Shown here: in pieces, positions 24,454 to 33,856 of the stretch
Layout of the letters: each line of letters starts with the position of its first letter
Numbering within the stretch: position 1 is the stretch's first letter
NCBI GenBank assembly: GCA_937894335.1
Contig: CALCRU010000059.1
Span: 1 to 62,891 of the forward strand
Length of the DNA stretch: 62,891 bases
Reading direction: 5' to 3'
From: an uncultured Treponema sp.
GTDB taxonomy: Bacteria; Spirochaetota; Spirochaetia; Treponematales; Treponemataceae
The notes under the pieces: generated by a model
Database searches by the model: none
What the model saw: the letters and a program-made list of their open reading frames with translations, nothing else
Told to the model about the DNA's origin: nothing
Made by a program: the position numbers and the translations under genes

Positions 24454-25026
24454 ATGGCAGAATCAAAAAGCATTCTTATTTGCGGTGTCGGAGGACAGGG
24501 AACAGTACTGGCTTCAAAAGTTATAGCACAGGCCGCCATTGCAAAAGGTGAACGGGTCTTAAGCGCAGAAACAATAGGAATGGCTCAGCGCGGAGGAAGC
24601 GTTGTAAGCCATGTTCGCATAGGTAACGATGTATTTTCTCCTCTGGTGCCTGAACGCGGTGCAGACTGTCTTATTGCTTTCGAGGCTTCTGAAGCAGTAA
24701 GGAACATTCAGTATTTAAAGCAGGACGCAACAGTTATCGTAAATAAAAAAGTGGTTCAGCCTGTAACAGCATCTCTTTCTGGAAAAGTTTTTGATGCCGA
24801 CAAGATGATTGACACTCTTAAGTCTGTAACCAAAAATGTCATTCCCGTAGACACGGAAGAAGCATGCAGCAAGCTTGGTTCTGCAAAAGTTGTAAACATG
24901 GTGCTTTTAGGTGCCGCATGCCGGGCCGGAGTCTTAGACAGGGACGACATTCAAGAAGCAGTTCAAAAACTTGTTAAGCCGGAATTTTACCAGCTTAACA
25001 TGAAAGCCCTTGATTTTTTAGCATGA
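24454..25026 (+). CDS. iorB: Indolepyruvate:ferredoxin oxidoreductase, beta subunit
   Basis: Protein of 190 residues, the gamma-type domain of 2-oxoacid:ferredoxin oxidoreductases: ILICGVGGQGTVLASKVIAQ, GMAQRGGSVVSHVRIG and the C-terminal VLLGAACRAGVLDRDDI. It pairs with IorA. A GAGG ribosome site and its own promoter make it independent of iorA. The last nine bases overlap the 3' end of the convergent gene. Confidence 0.93.
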   Translation: MAESKSILICGVGGQGTVLASKVIAQAAIAKGERVLSAETIGMAQRGGSVVSHVRIGNDVFSPLVPERGADCLIAFEASEAVRNIQYLKQDATVIVNKKVVQPVTASLSGKVFDADKMIDTLKSVTKNVIPVDTEEACSKLGSAKVVNMVLLGAACRAGVLDRDDIQEAVQKLVKPEFYQLNMKALDFLA

Positions 25027-26151
25027 AAACTCGCCGTATTCGCAACCAGCGTGACCCACTGTAATGTCGTCTATTAGGATAAGGGTCTTGCCTTTTTTTT
25101 CGTACAGTTGAACAGAACCGTAACCGTTGCCTCCGTTCCACAGTTGCTCAAAGCGTTTGTTTCCGTCGGGGTCTTCATAATTTACCCACAGCATGTCGGA
25201 CTTTTTGCAGTGCATTTCTGTGCGCATAAGGGAATGATTGTTTTCCTGCTCAACATGCCACACAACTTCTTCACCACTGGTGTCGCTTGAAAACTTTGTC
25301 TTTGTTCCCGTCCAGAATTTAGAAAAGTTAAATTCGTAGGGCTTACCCTCGTACCAAAAGGCACTTAAGAGCTTGCGTTCTAGGGCAATAAAAAACACCT
25401 TGGGTCTGCCGCCACCAATGTCAAACACAGAATTTTCCAGACGCTTGCCAGTAACCTTGCTTGTAAGATCGTTTGAAGAAAGCCACACCCAGGGACTTGT
25501 AAAACCGCAGCCCCAGTTTTTGTCTGCATATCCAAAGGAAGTCTCTTTTTTTACGGTGTACCGTTCGCCGTTTAGAGTTACAGTGCCGCTTACCAGAGTT
25601 TTCATTCCTTCGGCATGCCAGTACATTTCAAAAGCCTTAAGGGCACGGAAGAGAGCGCCCGCACCATAGCCAACATTAAATGCAATCTGTTTTTCAAGAG
25701 TAAGGTTCCACTCCATGCTTCCGGCATCGCACATCCATTCAGGGTGAAGGGAATTTTCTTCCTTACTCACATTTACAGAACCACGTAGTTCCCTGTCGCT
25801 GGCGTAGCAGTCATCAGCCTTTACGGAATAAGGAGCTTTGCCGTGAACTTCTATGTCCTTCCATGAAAAAAATCTGTGCAACTGAACTTTGTTTTTTCCC
25901 CAGCAGCCAGCCTTTACCATAAGGTAGGAAGGTTTTCGCCCGGTACCATCTGTCTTTTCTTTCTGACCAAGCACGGGTTTTGAGTCCTGCAGAGAAGGAT
26001 TGCAGAGAAAGAATTCTACAAAAAAGGGAACTTCTTCTCCGGTTGAATCTTTTACGGCGGTAAAGGAATGCCACCACCAGTCGTATCCGCGCTTTTTAAA
26101 TTTTCCTGTAAGCATACAGGCGTTTCGTTTTGGGTCTTGCTTGTTGAACAT
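25018..26151 (-). CDS. Tocopherol cyclase-like protein
   Basis: Soluble protein of 377 residues. The N-terminal GYDWWWHSFTA and the central ETSFGYADKNWGCGFTSPW match the lipocalin-like tocopherol cyclase family (PF14249), which in bacteria occurs without tocopherol synthesis. The rest is beta-rich and aromatic. No signal peptide is visible. The biochemical role is unknown; binding or modification of a hydrophobic isoprenoid is a family-based guess. It is convergent with iorB (9-bp overlap). Confidence 0.65.
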   Translation of the reverse strand: MFNKQDPKRNACMLTGKFKKRGYDWWWHSFTAVKDSTGEEVPFFVEFFLCNPSLQDSKPVLGQKEKTDGTGRKPSYLMVKAGCWGKNKVQLHRFFSWKDIEVHGKAPYSVKADDCYASDRELRGSVNVSKEENSLHPEWMCDAGSMEWNLTLEKQIAFNVGYGAGALFRALKAFEMYWHAEGMKTLVSGTVTLNGERYTVKKETSFGYADKNWGCGFTSPWVWLSSNDLTSKVTGKRLENSVFDIGGGRPKVFFIALERKLLSAFWYEGKPYEFNFSKFWTGTKTKFSSDTSGEEVVWHVEQENNHSLMRTEMHCKKSDMLWVNYEDPDGNKRFEQLWNGGNGYGSVQLYEKKGKTLILIDDITVGHAGCEYGEFSC

Positions 26152-26201
26152 AGATTTAGTTTACAAAAAATACCATTGGGTTTCAAGCATTAGGGGAGCA
26201 T

Positions 26202-26241
26202 AAAAAAAAACTCCGGACACATGCTTAACATGCACCCGGAG
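26202..26241 (-). terminator. Terminator of ppdK
   Basis: Stem CTCCGG...CCGGAG extended inward by GCATG/CATGT pairing (26211-26241), then nine T (26202-26210) on the minus strand. Confidence 0.92.
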
Positions 26242-26306
26242 CCTCTGGCAGCCTCCAGTAAATCTTACTTAGGACCGCCATCGAGTTTTAGCTTGTAAGG
26301 CTAGAC

Positions 26307-29273
26307 TTATTTCTTAGAAGTCTTTTTTGCGCCTGCTTTTGATGCAGTAGCCTTTTTTGCAGGAGCCTTAACGGCCTTCTTTGCTACAGCTTTCTTTGCA
26401 GGAGCCTTTGCCTTTGAAGCACTCTTTGCAGAAGTTGCCTTCTTTGCAGGAGCCTTCTTAGCTGTACTTGCCTTTGCTGTTGTTTTCTTTGCAGCAGGTT
26501 TAGCGGCAGCCTTCTTTGCAGGAGCCTTCTTTGCTGTGCTTGCCTTTGCTGTTGTAGCTTTCTTTGCAGGAGCCTTTGCCTTTTCAGCAGCGCGGATAAC
26601 AGCCTGTGCACCAGCAAGACGAGCAAGAGGTACGCGGAAAGGAGAGCATGAAACATAGTTAAGACCAATGTCATAGCAGAGAGCTATAGAAGCAGGGTCT
26701 CCACCGTGCTCACCGCAGATTCCAAGGTGAAGCTCAGGTTTTACAGAGCGGCCCTTCTCTTCGGCAATGCGCATAAGTGCACCTGGTCCATCAGGATCAA
26801 GCTGCTTGAAAGGATCTTCTTCAAGAAGGTTACCCTTGAGGTAGTATTCAATGAACTTACCGTAGTCGTCGCGGCTGAATCCGAATGTTGTCTGAGTAAG
26901 GTCGTTTGTACCGAAGCTGAAGAAGTCTGCAACAGCACCAATCTTGTCGGCAGTAAGAGCGGCTCTTGGGAACTCAATCATTGTACCAATCTGGAACTTG
27001 AGGTTAAGTCCTGTGCTCTTGTTTACCTTTGCAATTACAGCTTCTGCCTGTGCGCGAACCTGTGAGAATTCGTTAACAGAAACAACATTAGGAATCATAA
27101 TGCGAACATCATGCTTAAGTCCCTTCTTTTCTGCATCGGCAGTTGCAAGTGCGATTGCTTCAACCTGCATCTCGTATACTTCAGGATATGTAACAGCAAC
27201 ACGAACACCGCGGTGACCGAGCATTGGGTTTGCTTCCTGAAGTGCGTTGATTTTAACTTCAAGCTTTGTCTTGTCAATTCCAAGGTCCCGTGCAAGAGCG
27301 TCGATTTCGGCAGTTGCGCTTGGCTTTGGAACAAATTCGTTAAGTGGCGGATCCAAAAGACGGATTGTTACAGGGCGTCCTTCCATAGTCTTGATGATTC
27401 CGAAGAAGTCTGCCTGCTGAAGAGGGAGAATCTTTGCAAGAGCAGCCTTGCGTGCTTCGGTAGAGTCAGCAAGAATCATGTTGCGGAAGAAAGGAAGTTT
27501 TGCCGGGTCAAAGAACATGTGCTCAGTGCGGCAAAGACCAATTCCGTTTGCACCAAACTTGAATGCGCTAGGAGCTTCGTTCTGTTCAGCGTTTGCAAGA
27601 ACTTCGAATCCCTTAACAGTCTTTCCAGAAGCAGTCTTGCGTACTGACTTAGCGCGTACTTCGTCTGCCCATCCAAGGAATGTTTCAAGTTCGCCAGAAA
27701 TTGTAGCGGGAACAACAGGAAGAACACCTGCATAAACCTTACCGGTAGTTCCGTCGATTGTAATGCTGTCTCCCTTGTGGAGTGTCTTTTCGCCGATTAC
27801 AACAACATCGTTTCCTGTAAACTTAACAGCGTCACAGCCAGAAACACAAGGCTTACCCATACCGCGTGCAACAACAGCAGCGTGAGAAGTGCGTCCACCT
27901 GTAGAAGTAAGAATGCCCTGTGCGGCGTTCATACCGGCAATGTCTTCGGGAGAAGTTTCCTTGCGAACAAGAATAACCTTCTTACCGTTCTTTGCCCATG
28001 ATTCGGCTTCGTCAGCTGTAAATACAATCTGACCTGAACCTGCTCCAGGAGAAGCGTTCAAGCCCTTTGCAAGCTCTTTCTCTGTCTTAACAACTTTGGG
28101 ATCAAGAGCTGGGTGAAGGAGCTGATCAAGCTGCTCAGGTTCTACGCGAAGAAGAGCCTGCTCTTTTGTAAGGAGTTTTTCGCCAACAAGATCAACTGCA
28201 ATTTTAACTGCAGCGGCACCTGTGCGTTTACCGTTGCGGCACTGGAGCATATAGAGTTTTCCTTCTTCAACGGTGAACTCCATATCCTGCATGTCGTGAT
28301 AGTGCTTTTCGAGGCGCTCGCGGATATTGTCAAGCTGCTCGTAGATTTTGGGGTTTGTCTCTTTAAGCTGAGAAAGCTTCTGTGGTGTGCGGATACCTGC
28401 AACAACATCTTCGCCCTGAGCGTTCATAAGGTATTCACCCATGAAAATCTTGTCTCCGTTTGAAGGATCGCGGCTGAAGCATACGCCTGTACCGGAAGTT
28501 TCACCCTTGTTACCGAATACCATTGCCATAACGGTAACGGCAGTTCCCTTAAGTGCGCCTTCCTTGATATTGTTAAGTTCGCGGTATTTGATTGCGCGGG
28601 GGTTCATCCAAGAACCGAAAACAGCACCGATAGCAGCCCACATCTGAGCGATCGGATCCTGAGGGAAATCTTCTCCCTTTTCCTTCTTGTAAAGAACCTT
28701 GTACTTCTGAACGATTTCCTGAAGTTCGTTTACATTAAGTTCTGTGTCCTGCTTGATTCCGCGGTGGCTCTTTACTTCGTCAATAATAGCCTCAAATTTT
28801 GCATGCTCGACACCCATTGCAACATCGCCGAACATCTGGATAAAGCGGCGGTATGCATCCCATGCAAAGCGTGGGTTGTCAGTTTTGCGTGCAAGACCAA
28901 GAACAGACTTGTCGTTAAGACCCAGGTTAAGGATTGTGTCCATCATACCGGGCATAGAAATTGCTGCACCAGAACGAACAGAAACCAAGAGTGGGTCGTT
29001 CTCGTCACCGAGTTTCTTGCCCATTGATTTCTCAAGTTTTGCCAGGTACTTTGCAACTTCTTCTTTAAGTCCTGCGGGATAGTCCTTGCCCAACTTATAA
29101 TAAGCCTGGCAGACGTCAGTTGAGATAGTAAATCCTGATGGAACGGGCAAGCTCAACGGCTTTTTTGCCATCTGAGCAAGGTTTGCACCCTTTCCGCCAA
29201 GTTCGGCGCGCATGCTTTCATCGCCTTCTGCATCGCCATCTCCAAAGAAATAAACATATTTGGTCTTAGCCAT
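26307..29273 (-). CDS. ppdK: Pyruvate, phosphate dikinase with histone-H1-like basic tail
   Basis: Protein of 988 residues from MAKTKYVYFFGDGD (GGAGG before the ATG at 29273). It has the ATP-grasp start GGKGANLAQM, phosphohistidine loop TSTGGRTSHAAVVARGMG, and PEP/pyruvate barrel with FGTNDLTQTTFGFSRDD and LGICGEHGGDP. It interconverts PEP and pyruvate using PPi/AMP or Pi/ATP and is central to PPi-linked glycolysis in spirochaetes. The catalytic protein ends near residue 897, the usual length. A tail of 91 residues follows with 32 Lys, no acidic residue and repeated KAPAKK/TAKASTAKK units, which is unlike any PPDK I know. Confidence 0.95.
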   Translation of the reverse strand: MAKTKYVYFFGDGDAEGDESMRAELGGKGANLAQMAKKPLSLPVPSGFTISTDVCQAYYKLGKDYPAGLKEEVAKYLAKLEKSMGKKLGDENDPLLVSVRSGAAISMPGMMDTILNLGLNDKSVLGLARKTDNPRFAWDAYRRFIQMFGDVAMGVEHAKFEAIIDEVKSHRGIKQDTELNVNELQEIVQKYKVLYKKEKGEDFPQDPIAQMWAAIGAVFGSWMNPRAIKYRELNNIKEGALKGTAVTVMAMVFGNKGETSGTGVCFSRDPSNGDKIFMGEYLMNAQGEDVVAGIRTPQKLSQLKETNPKIYEQLDNIRERLEKHYHDMQDMEFTVEEGKLYMLQCRNGKRTGAAAVKIAVDLVGEKLLTKEQALLRVEPEQLDQLLHPALDPKVVKTEKELAKGLNASPGAGSGQIVFTADEAESWAKNGKKVILVRKETSPEDIAGMNAAQGILTSTGGRTSHAAVVARGMGKPCVSGCDAVKFTGNDVVVIGEKTLHKGDSITIDGTTGKVYAGVLPVVPATISGELETFLGWADEVRAKSVRKTASGKTVKGFEVLANAEQNEAPSAFKFGANGIGLCRTEHMFFDPAKLPFFRNMILADSTEARKAALAKILPLQQADFFGIIKTMEGRPVTIRLLDPPLNEFVPKPSATAEIDALARDLGIDKTKLEVKINALQEANPMLGHRGVRVAVTYPEVYEMQVEAIALATADAEKKGLKHDVRIMIPNVVSVNEFSQVRAQAEAVIAKVNKSTGLNLKFQIGTMIEFPRAALTADKIGAVADFFSFGTNDLTQTTFGFSRDDYGKFIEYYLKGNLLEEDPFKQLDPDGPGALMRIAEEKGRSVKPELHLGICGEHGGDPASIALCYDIGLNYVSCSPFRVPLARLAGAQAVIRAAEKAKAPAKKATTAKASTAKKAPAKKAAAKPAAKKTTAKASTAKKAPAKKATSAKSASKAKAPAKKAVAKKAVKAPAKKATASKAGAKKTSKK

Positions 29274-29302
29274 TATGTCCTCCATATATATATGTAAAAT
29301 GT

Positions 29303-29331
29303 AGTATACATCTAATTCTTTATGCGGTCAA
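29303..29331 (-). promoter_or_regulatory. Promoter of ppdK
   Basis: Minus strand TTGACC (29326-29331), 17 bp, TATACT (29303-29308), about 30 bp before the start codon. Confidence 0.75.
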
Positions 29332-29350
29332 CGGAAAAACAAGTTTAGAA

Positions 29351-30622
29351 CTAGAAATTTCCAAAATTATCTATGGCTTCCTGAACCGACATCCATCCAT
29401 TACCCACATTGTAAACTGCTCTTCTTACCTGCTTAAGAGCATTGTCAAAAAGCCCAACATCCTGTATGTAGGCAGTTTCTACCGAATCAAGAGATGAATA
29501 AACCTCGTCGAAAGAGTAGTCATTTGAAACTGTTATAAGGCGCTTGTTTTTAGCCATGTTATTAAGTTCCTCCGTGGTAACCAAAAAGCGCATGAATTCA
29601 TCCGCCATGTCAAGATTTTTACTATCTTTGTTTACCGCAAATGCCATGATGGCATCAATAAAAAAGCACAGATTAGCTTCTGAGGTAGGAATTGCATGGA
29701 ATGAGTATGTAAAAGGCTGCTCTATAAAGGCAGGGGAAAGAGATTCCCTTTTTTTTGTACCTGAAAACCGATCACCCTGCATAAACACCATAGGTATATC
29801 ACCCTCAAAAAAACGCTGTATAACGGCAGAATAGTTGTCCTTTAACGCAGCACAGGCTTCCTCGTTTATTACTCCAGACTTTGAAAATTCTTCCACATGC
29901 TCCAGAACTGGGCGCATATACTCACCAGCAGAAGGCTCCAGAGCATTCATTCTGCGGACAGCATCTGGATTTCCTCTCAAGGACTTACAAAAGTACTGAT
30001 AGGCAAAAGTGTACCATGTTCCAGACTCATCGTTGTAACTTAATATAGGAGTGTCATATCCCATGGAAATAAGTTTTTTGCTTACAGATATCAACTCAGA
30101 ATAGGTCGAAGGAATTTTCAGCCCTTCCTTTTTAAAGAGGTCTTCATTAACCATCATTCCTTTGGCAGTGGCAAAAACCGGCAGCATGGAAATCTTTCCG
30201 TCCGAGTCAGCATAGATAAGCTTCTGTCTTATGCAGTCAAGGTCCAGACCTAAGGAAGAATCAGATAAATCCTGGGCAGAATCAAAAAGAGGTTTGCAAC
30301 CTTCCTTATCTATCATCCATGTAAACATTGCATAAATGTCAGGAGCCTCATCGCCTTTTAAGGCTGCAAAAATGGAATTGTTATAGAAATCAAGTGATGT
30401 GTAAACTAACTCCACTTTGGGATAATACTCATTAAAACGAGAAAACTCTTCCTCCAAAGATTCAAAGTTGGTGTAATTTCCGTCAACCCTAATCACACAT
30501 TCTGTTTCCACATCCAAAGCAGGAACAAATCCTTCCTGTTTTTTGGATTCTTTTGAACCGCCTTTGCATCCAGTCAAAACCAGCACAAGAACCGCACAGA
30601 CAAGAACAAGATTTCGCTTCAT
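29351..30622 (-). CDS. Extracellular solute-binding lipoprotein (family 1)
   Basis: Protein of 423 residues with a lipobox (LVLTGC, Cys at 19) and the fold signals of sugar-type binding proteins: FNEYYPKVELVY, LKGDEAPDIYAMF, KGMMVNEDLFKKEGLKIPSTY, GDIPMVFMQGDR, AVNKDSKNLDMADEFMRFL. No ABC permease or ATPase is nearby. Its ATG overlaps the stop of the hybrid kinase gene (ATGA), so the two are translated together. The likely role is a periplasmic ligand receptor presenting a sugar or oligosaccharide to that kinase. Confidence 0.88.
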   Translation of the reverse strand: MKRNLVLVCAVLVLVLTGCKGGSKESKKQEGFVPALDVETECVIRVDGNYTNFESLEEEFSRFNEYYPKVELVYTSLDFYNNSIFAALKGDEAPDIYAMFTWMIDKEGCKPLFDSAQDLSDSSLGLDLDCIRQKLIYADSDGKISMLPVFATAKGMMVNEDLFKKEGLKIPSTYSELISVSKKLISMGYDTPILSYNDESGTWYTFAYQYFCKSLRGNPDAVRRMNALEPSAGEYMRPVLEHVEEFSKSGVINEEACAALKDNYSAVIQRFFEGDIPMVFMQGDRFSGTKKRESLSPAFIEQPFTYSFHAIPTSEANLCFFIDAIMAFAVNKDSKNLDMADEFMRFLVTTEELNNMAKNKRLITVSNDYSFDEVYSSLDSVETAYIQDVGLFDNALKQVRRAVYNVGNGWMSVQEAIDNFGNF

Positions 30623-33147
30623 TTCTTCCTCCGTATGTTTCGTATTTCTTTAAGTACATGCTTTATGTCTATAGGCTTGGCAATGTGTCCGTTCATTCCG
30701 GCAGCAAGACATTCCGTAACATTTTCGGAAAAAGCGTCTGCCGTCATTGCAATAATGGGAACACTCTTTGCGTAGTCGCCCTCAAGTTTTCGTATGGTAC
30801 GGGTTGCATCAAGTCCGTTCATTACAGGCATCTGAATATCCATGAACACCACATCGTATTTTCCATCTTCTGCACTACGGATTTTTTCCACCGCCACCTG
30901 ACCGTTTTCGGCGCGCTCTGCATTTATTCCGTGCATTTCCAGAAGAGTCTGAACAATTTCCCAGTTAACATCCATGTCTTCGGCAACAAGGACATTTGTA
31001 CCTGCTATGTCGTCGTCATTTTCTTCCTGCGCTTCCAGCTTGTTGTCTATGTTAAGAACTTCCGTTATCTTTGCATAAAGGGAAGACTTGAACAGAGGTT
31101 TGCTTATAAATCCGCTTACACCAGCATTCTTTGCGTCCTGCTCTATCTGAGACCAGTCGTAGGCAGAAACAAGCAGAATAGGAATATCCCTACCCACCAC
31201 CTCACGGATTCTATGGGTAAGTTCAACTCCGTCCATTCCTGGCATCTTCCAGTCAAGAATTATTACGCTGTAGTTTTTATTCTGCTGCTGCTTCTGCATC
31301 ACAAGGGCAAGGGCATCAGTTCCGTTTTTGGAAATATCTGCTTTGGCACCCAAAGAAACAAGGGCATCGTGGGCAGTTTCAAGGAGAGTCTCGTCATCAT
31401 CAATAAGAAGAATATCTATGGGAGGAAGAACCATTTCTGAAACAGGCGTGTCCGCAATCTGAATGTCAAGGGAAACCTTAAATGTGGTACCCTCGCCCAC
31501 CTTGCTTTCACATTCAATAGTGCCGTCCATCAGCTCTACCATTTTTCTTGTAATGGCAAGTCCAAGCCCCGTACCCTGCACCGTATTTATGCGGCTGTCA
31601 GTCTCGCGAGAAAAGGGCTGATACATTTTTTTCATAAAGTCTTCGGTCATGCCTATTCCCTTATCCCGTACAACAAACACAAGTCGGGTAAAGTCTTCCC
31701 TGTCTGTAGGTTCCTCCCTCATATCTACATATACGCTCTTGTTTTCTGGCGTATACTTAAGGGCGTTGGAAAGAATGTTTATAAAAATCTGATTTATGCG
31801 CAGTTGGTCTGCAAAGAGATTTTCATGGGCAATGTCTTTAATTCTAAAGCGGAAGTCTATGTTGTTCTGCCTTACAAGAGGCTGTGAAATGTTTACAAGG
31901 TTTTCGGCAGTATCTACGATTGAGAATGTATGAGGACTTAGCGAAAACTTGCTGCTTTCTACTTTTGAAATGTCCAGAATGTCGTTTATGAGCGTAAGAA
32001 GGTGATTGCTTGCGAGGCTTATCTTCTTAAGGTTGTCCCTTACAGAAACCGAATCATCGGCATTTTTTTCTGCAATGGCAGTAAGTCCGATTATTGCATT
32101 CATTGGCGTACGGATGTCGTGGCTCATTGTAGAAAGAAAACTGGTTTTAGCCTGATTTGCTGCGTCAGCCGCCACAGCAGCCTTTGCAAGTTGCCTGTTA
32201 AAGTACATGAAAACAAGTATATCAAAAGCAAGCAGAAGCAGAAGCCCCACAAAAGTAAAGCCTACAAGAAACCAGTCCACCGAAACGGCATTAAGGTTTT
32301 CAACTTCAAGCATGGACACAACGACCCAGTTGTCGGCATAGTCCATGGGTGCATGGGAAACAAGACACTCTATTCCCTTGGAGTCTCGCATTCTAGCAAC
32401 ACCAACCGATGAAGTTATTTCACCTTCAAACTGCACTAGTGCATAGGCATTTGTATCGTTGTAAGATTTGTAAAATTCAAAAAAGTTGGTGTTTTTAAAG
32501 GAATTTCCCCTGATGATATAATTTCCACTTCGTTCAATAAGCGAAACCTGGGCGTCTTTAAATTCTTCTGTAGGGAAAACCCACTTCTGTTCAAGGAGCA
32601 AAATGGGAACAACTCTAAGAAGAACAGCATCTCTTTTCTTTTCGTCTTCAAGTAGGGTTATTTTTTTATAGAAGGCAATGGATTGAACACCTGTCATGGG
32701 ATTGGTATAAGAACGAGTTATGCGTATGGAAGCAGAGTTATCAATTGCCGCAACATTCTGGAAAATTGAAATGTTCTGGTAGGAAACCGTAAAATCAGTT
32801 TCATCAGTATTTTTTGCATGGGAAGAAATTCCTGAATAGGAGCCGTCGTCAATATAAATGATGTGGGAAGATATGCGAGGAACAACCTGAGTCATGCGCA
32901 CAAATTCTATGGCTTCCTGTATGGTCATTCCCTTTTTGTTGATGTAGTTTGCCCAAGAATCGCAGATGTTCTGTTCACTTTGAATGTAACTGGTTGTTAT
33001 TTGCTCTATGTTTACCGTCATGCTTTCAAAATCATCTGTACGAGTTTTAACAGCAGTTTGGTTTTTACTGCGAGAATAAAAAAACACAAACAAAAGGATT
33101 CCAAACATAAGAACTATGTTCGTTATAACAACAAGTAATTTCTTCAT
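30619..33147 (-). CDS. Hybrid sensor histidine kinase with two receiver domains
   Basis: Protein of 842 residues: TM1 (about 10-26), a periplasmic sensor of about 260 residues of Cache-like character, TM2 (about 293-316), HisKA with His343 in FLSTMSHDIRTPMNA, HATPase with GKGIGMT-like and GTGLGLAI boxes, then two REC domains (DDDETLL...LDWKMPGMDG and AEDMDVN...MDIQMPVMNG). There is no HPt domain, so phosphate must pass to an external carrier or act internally. The start at 33147 follows GGAG. It is coupled to the solute-binding lipoprotein by a 4-bp overlap. Confidence 0.93.
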   Translation of the reverse strand: MKKLLVVITNIVLMFGILLFVFFYSRSKNQTAVKTRTDDFESMTVNIEQITTSYIQSEQNICDSWANYINKKGMTIQEAIEFVRMTQVVPRISSHIIYIDDGSYSGISSHAKNTDETDFTVSYQNISIFQNVAAIDNSASIRITRSYTNPMTGVQSIAFYKKITLLEDEKKRDAVLLRVVPILLLEQKWVFPTEEFKDAQVSLIERSGNYIIRGNSFKNTNFFEFYKSYNDTNAYALVQFEGEITSSVGVARMRDSKGIECLVSHAPMDYADNWVVVSMLEVENLNAVSVDWFLVGFTFVGLLLLLAFDILVFMYFNRQLAKAAVAADAANQAKTSFLSTMSHDIRTPMNAIIGLTAIAEKNADDSVSVRDNLKKISLASNHLLTLINDILDISKVESSKFSLSPHTFSIVDTAENLVNISQPLVRQNNIDFRFRIKDIAHENLFADQLRINQIFINILSNALKYTPENKSVYVDMREEPTDREDFTRLVFVVRDKGIGMTEDFMKKMYQPFSRETDSRINTVQGTGLGLAITRKMVELMDGTIECESKVGEGTTFKVSLDIQIADTPVSEMVLPPIDILLIDDDETLLETAHDALVSLGAKADISKNGTDALALVMQKQQQNKNYSVIILDWKMPGMDGVELTHRIREVVGRDIPILLVSAYDWSQIEQDAKNAGVSGFISKPLFKSSLYAKITEVLNIDNKLEAQEENDDDIAGTNVLVAEDMDVNWEIVQTLLEMHGINAERAENGQVAVEKIRSAEDGKYDVVFMDIQMPVMNGLDATRTIRKLEGDYAKSVPIIAMTADAFSENVTECLAAGMNGHIAKPIDIKHVLKEIRNIRRKK

Positions 33148-33201
33148 CACGACTCCAACGCCTAGTCTAGCATAAAAATAAAATTCTGTCAGTAAACCCT
33201 A

Positions 33202-33229
33202 TTGACAGGCAGTCCTCATGGTGTATGAT
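33202..33229 (+). promoter_or_regulatory. Promoter of leaderless deacetylase gene
   Basis: TTGACA (33202-33207), 16 bp, TATGAT (33224-33229), six nt before the ATG at 33236. Confidence 0.65.
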
Positions 33230-33235
33230 AATGGC

Positions 33236-33856
33236 ATGATAAGGCTTTCTCTTACATTTGACGACGGACCTAATACAAAGGCAACCTTAGACATTCTTGA
33301 CATACTGGATGAATACAAAATTCCAGCCTCCTTTTTTCTTGTGGGCAAAAACATAAGCGAACAGACAGCTCCTGTCATAGAAAGGGAAGTAAGGCAGGGC
33401 TGTTCCGTAGAGTGCCACTCATTTTCCCACAAGGCGTTTCCTTCCCTAAGCGCTGAGCAGATGAGGCAGGAAATTCAGTCTACAAACGCCCTTATTGAAC
33501 AATACACAAAAACTAAGCCACTTTTTTTTAGGCCACCCTACATTGCCCTTAACGACCTTATGTTCCGCACCATAAACATGCCCTTTATAGCCGGATTTGG
33601 AGTGCAGGACTGGCTTGAAGAAATTAGCGTGGAAGAGCGGGTGCAGAAGATTATGCAAAATGCCCGTGACGGTCAGATTATACTTCTTCACGACCAGAGC
33701 GAAAATCAGAAGACGGTAGAAACCGTACGGCAGATTGTTCCAGCCCTAAAGAAAAGAGGAGCCGTCTTTTACAACATAAGGCAACTGTTTGCAGAATGCG
33801 GCATAGACCCCATGAGCGGACACGACAAAAATAAAATTTGGACGGATTTACTCTAG
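33236..33856 (+). CDS. Polysaccharide deacetylase (NodB family)
   Basis: Protein of 206 residues starting MIRLSLTFDDGPN, a bare NodB domain without signal peptide. Motifs: TFDDGP (catalytic Asp and metal Asp), HSFSH (metal-binding HxxxH), RPPY and the distal ILLHD His. Typical substrates are N-acetyl groups of peptidoglycan, chitin or other GlcNAc polymers, and it is metal dependent. The start is fixed by the start of the domain and by a promoter six nt upstream. The 3' end overlaps the convergent MATE gene by nine bases. Confidence 0.9.
   Translation: MIRLSLTFDDGPNTKATLDILDILDEYKIPASFFLVGKNISEQTAPVIEREVRQGCSVECHSFSHKAFPSLSAEQMRQEIQSTNALIEQYTKTKPLFFRPPYIALNDLMFRTINMPFIAGFGVQDWLEEISVEERVQKIMQNARDGQIILLHDQSENQKTVETVRQIVPALKKRGAVFYNIRQLFAECGIDPMSGHDKNKIWTDLL

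Noticed and set aside
29286..29350. Riboswitch upstream of ppdK
   Set aside because: Only about 23 nt lie between the predicted transcript start and the ribosome site, too short for an aptamer.
30553..31440. 295-residue plus-strand frame opposite the hybrid kinase
   Set aside because: It is the complement of clear receiver domains, with His/Cys/Tyr-rich composition and no family signal.
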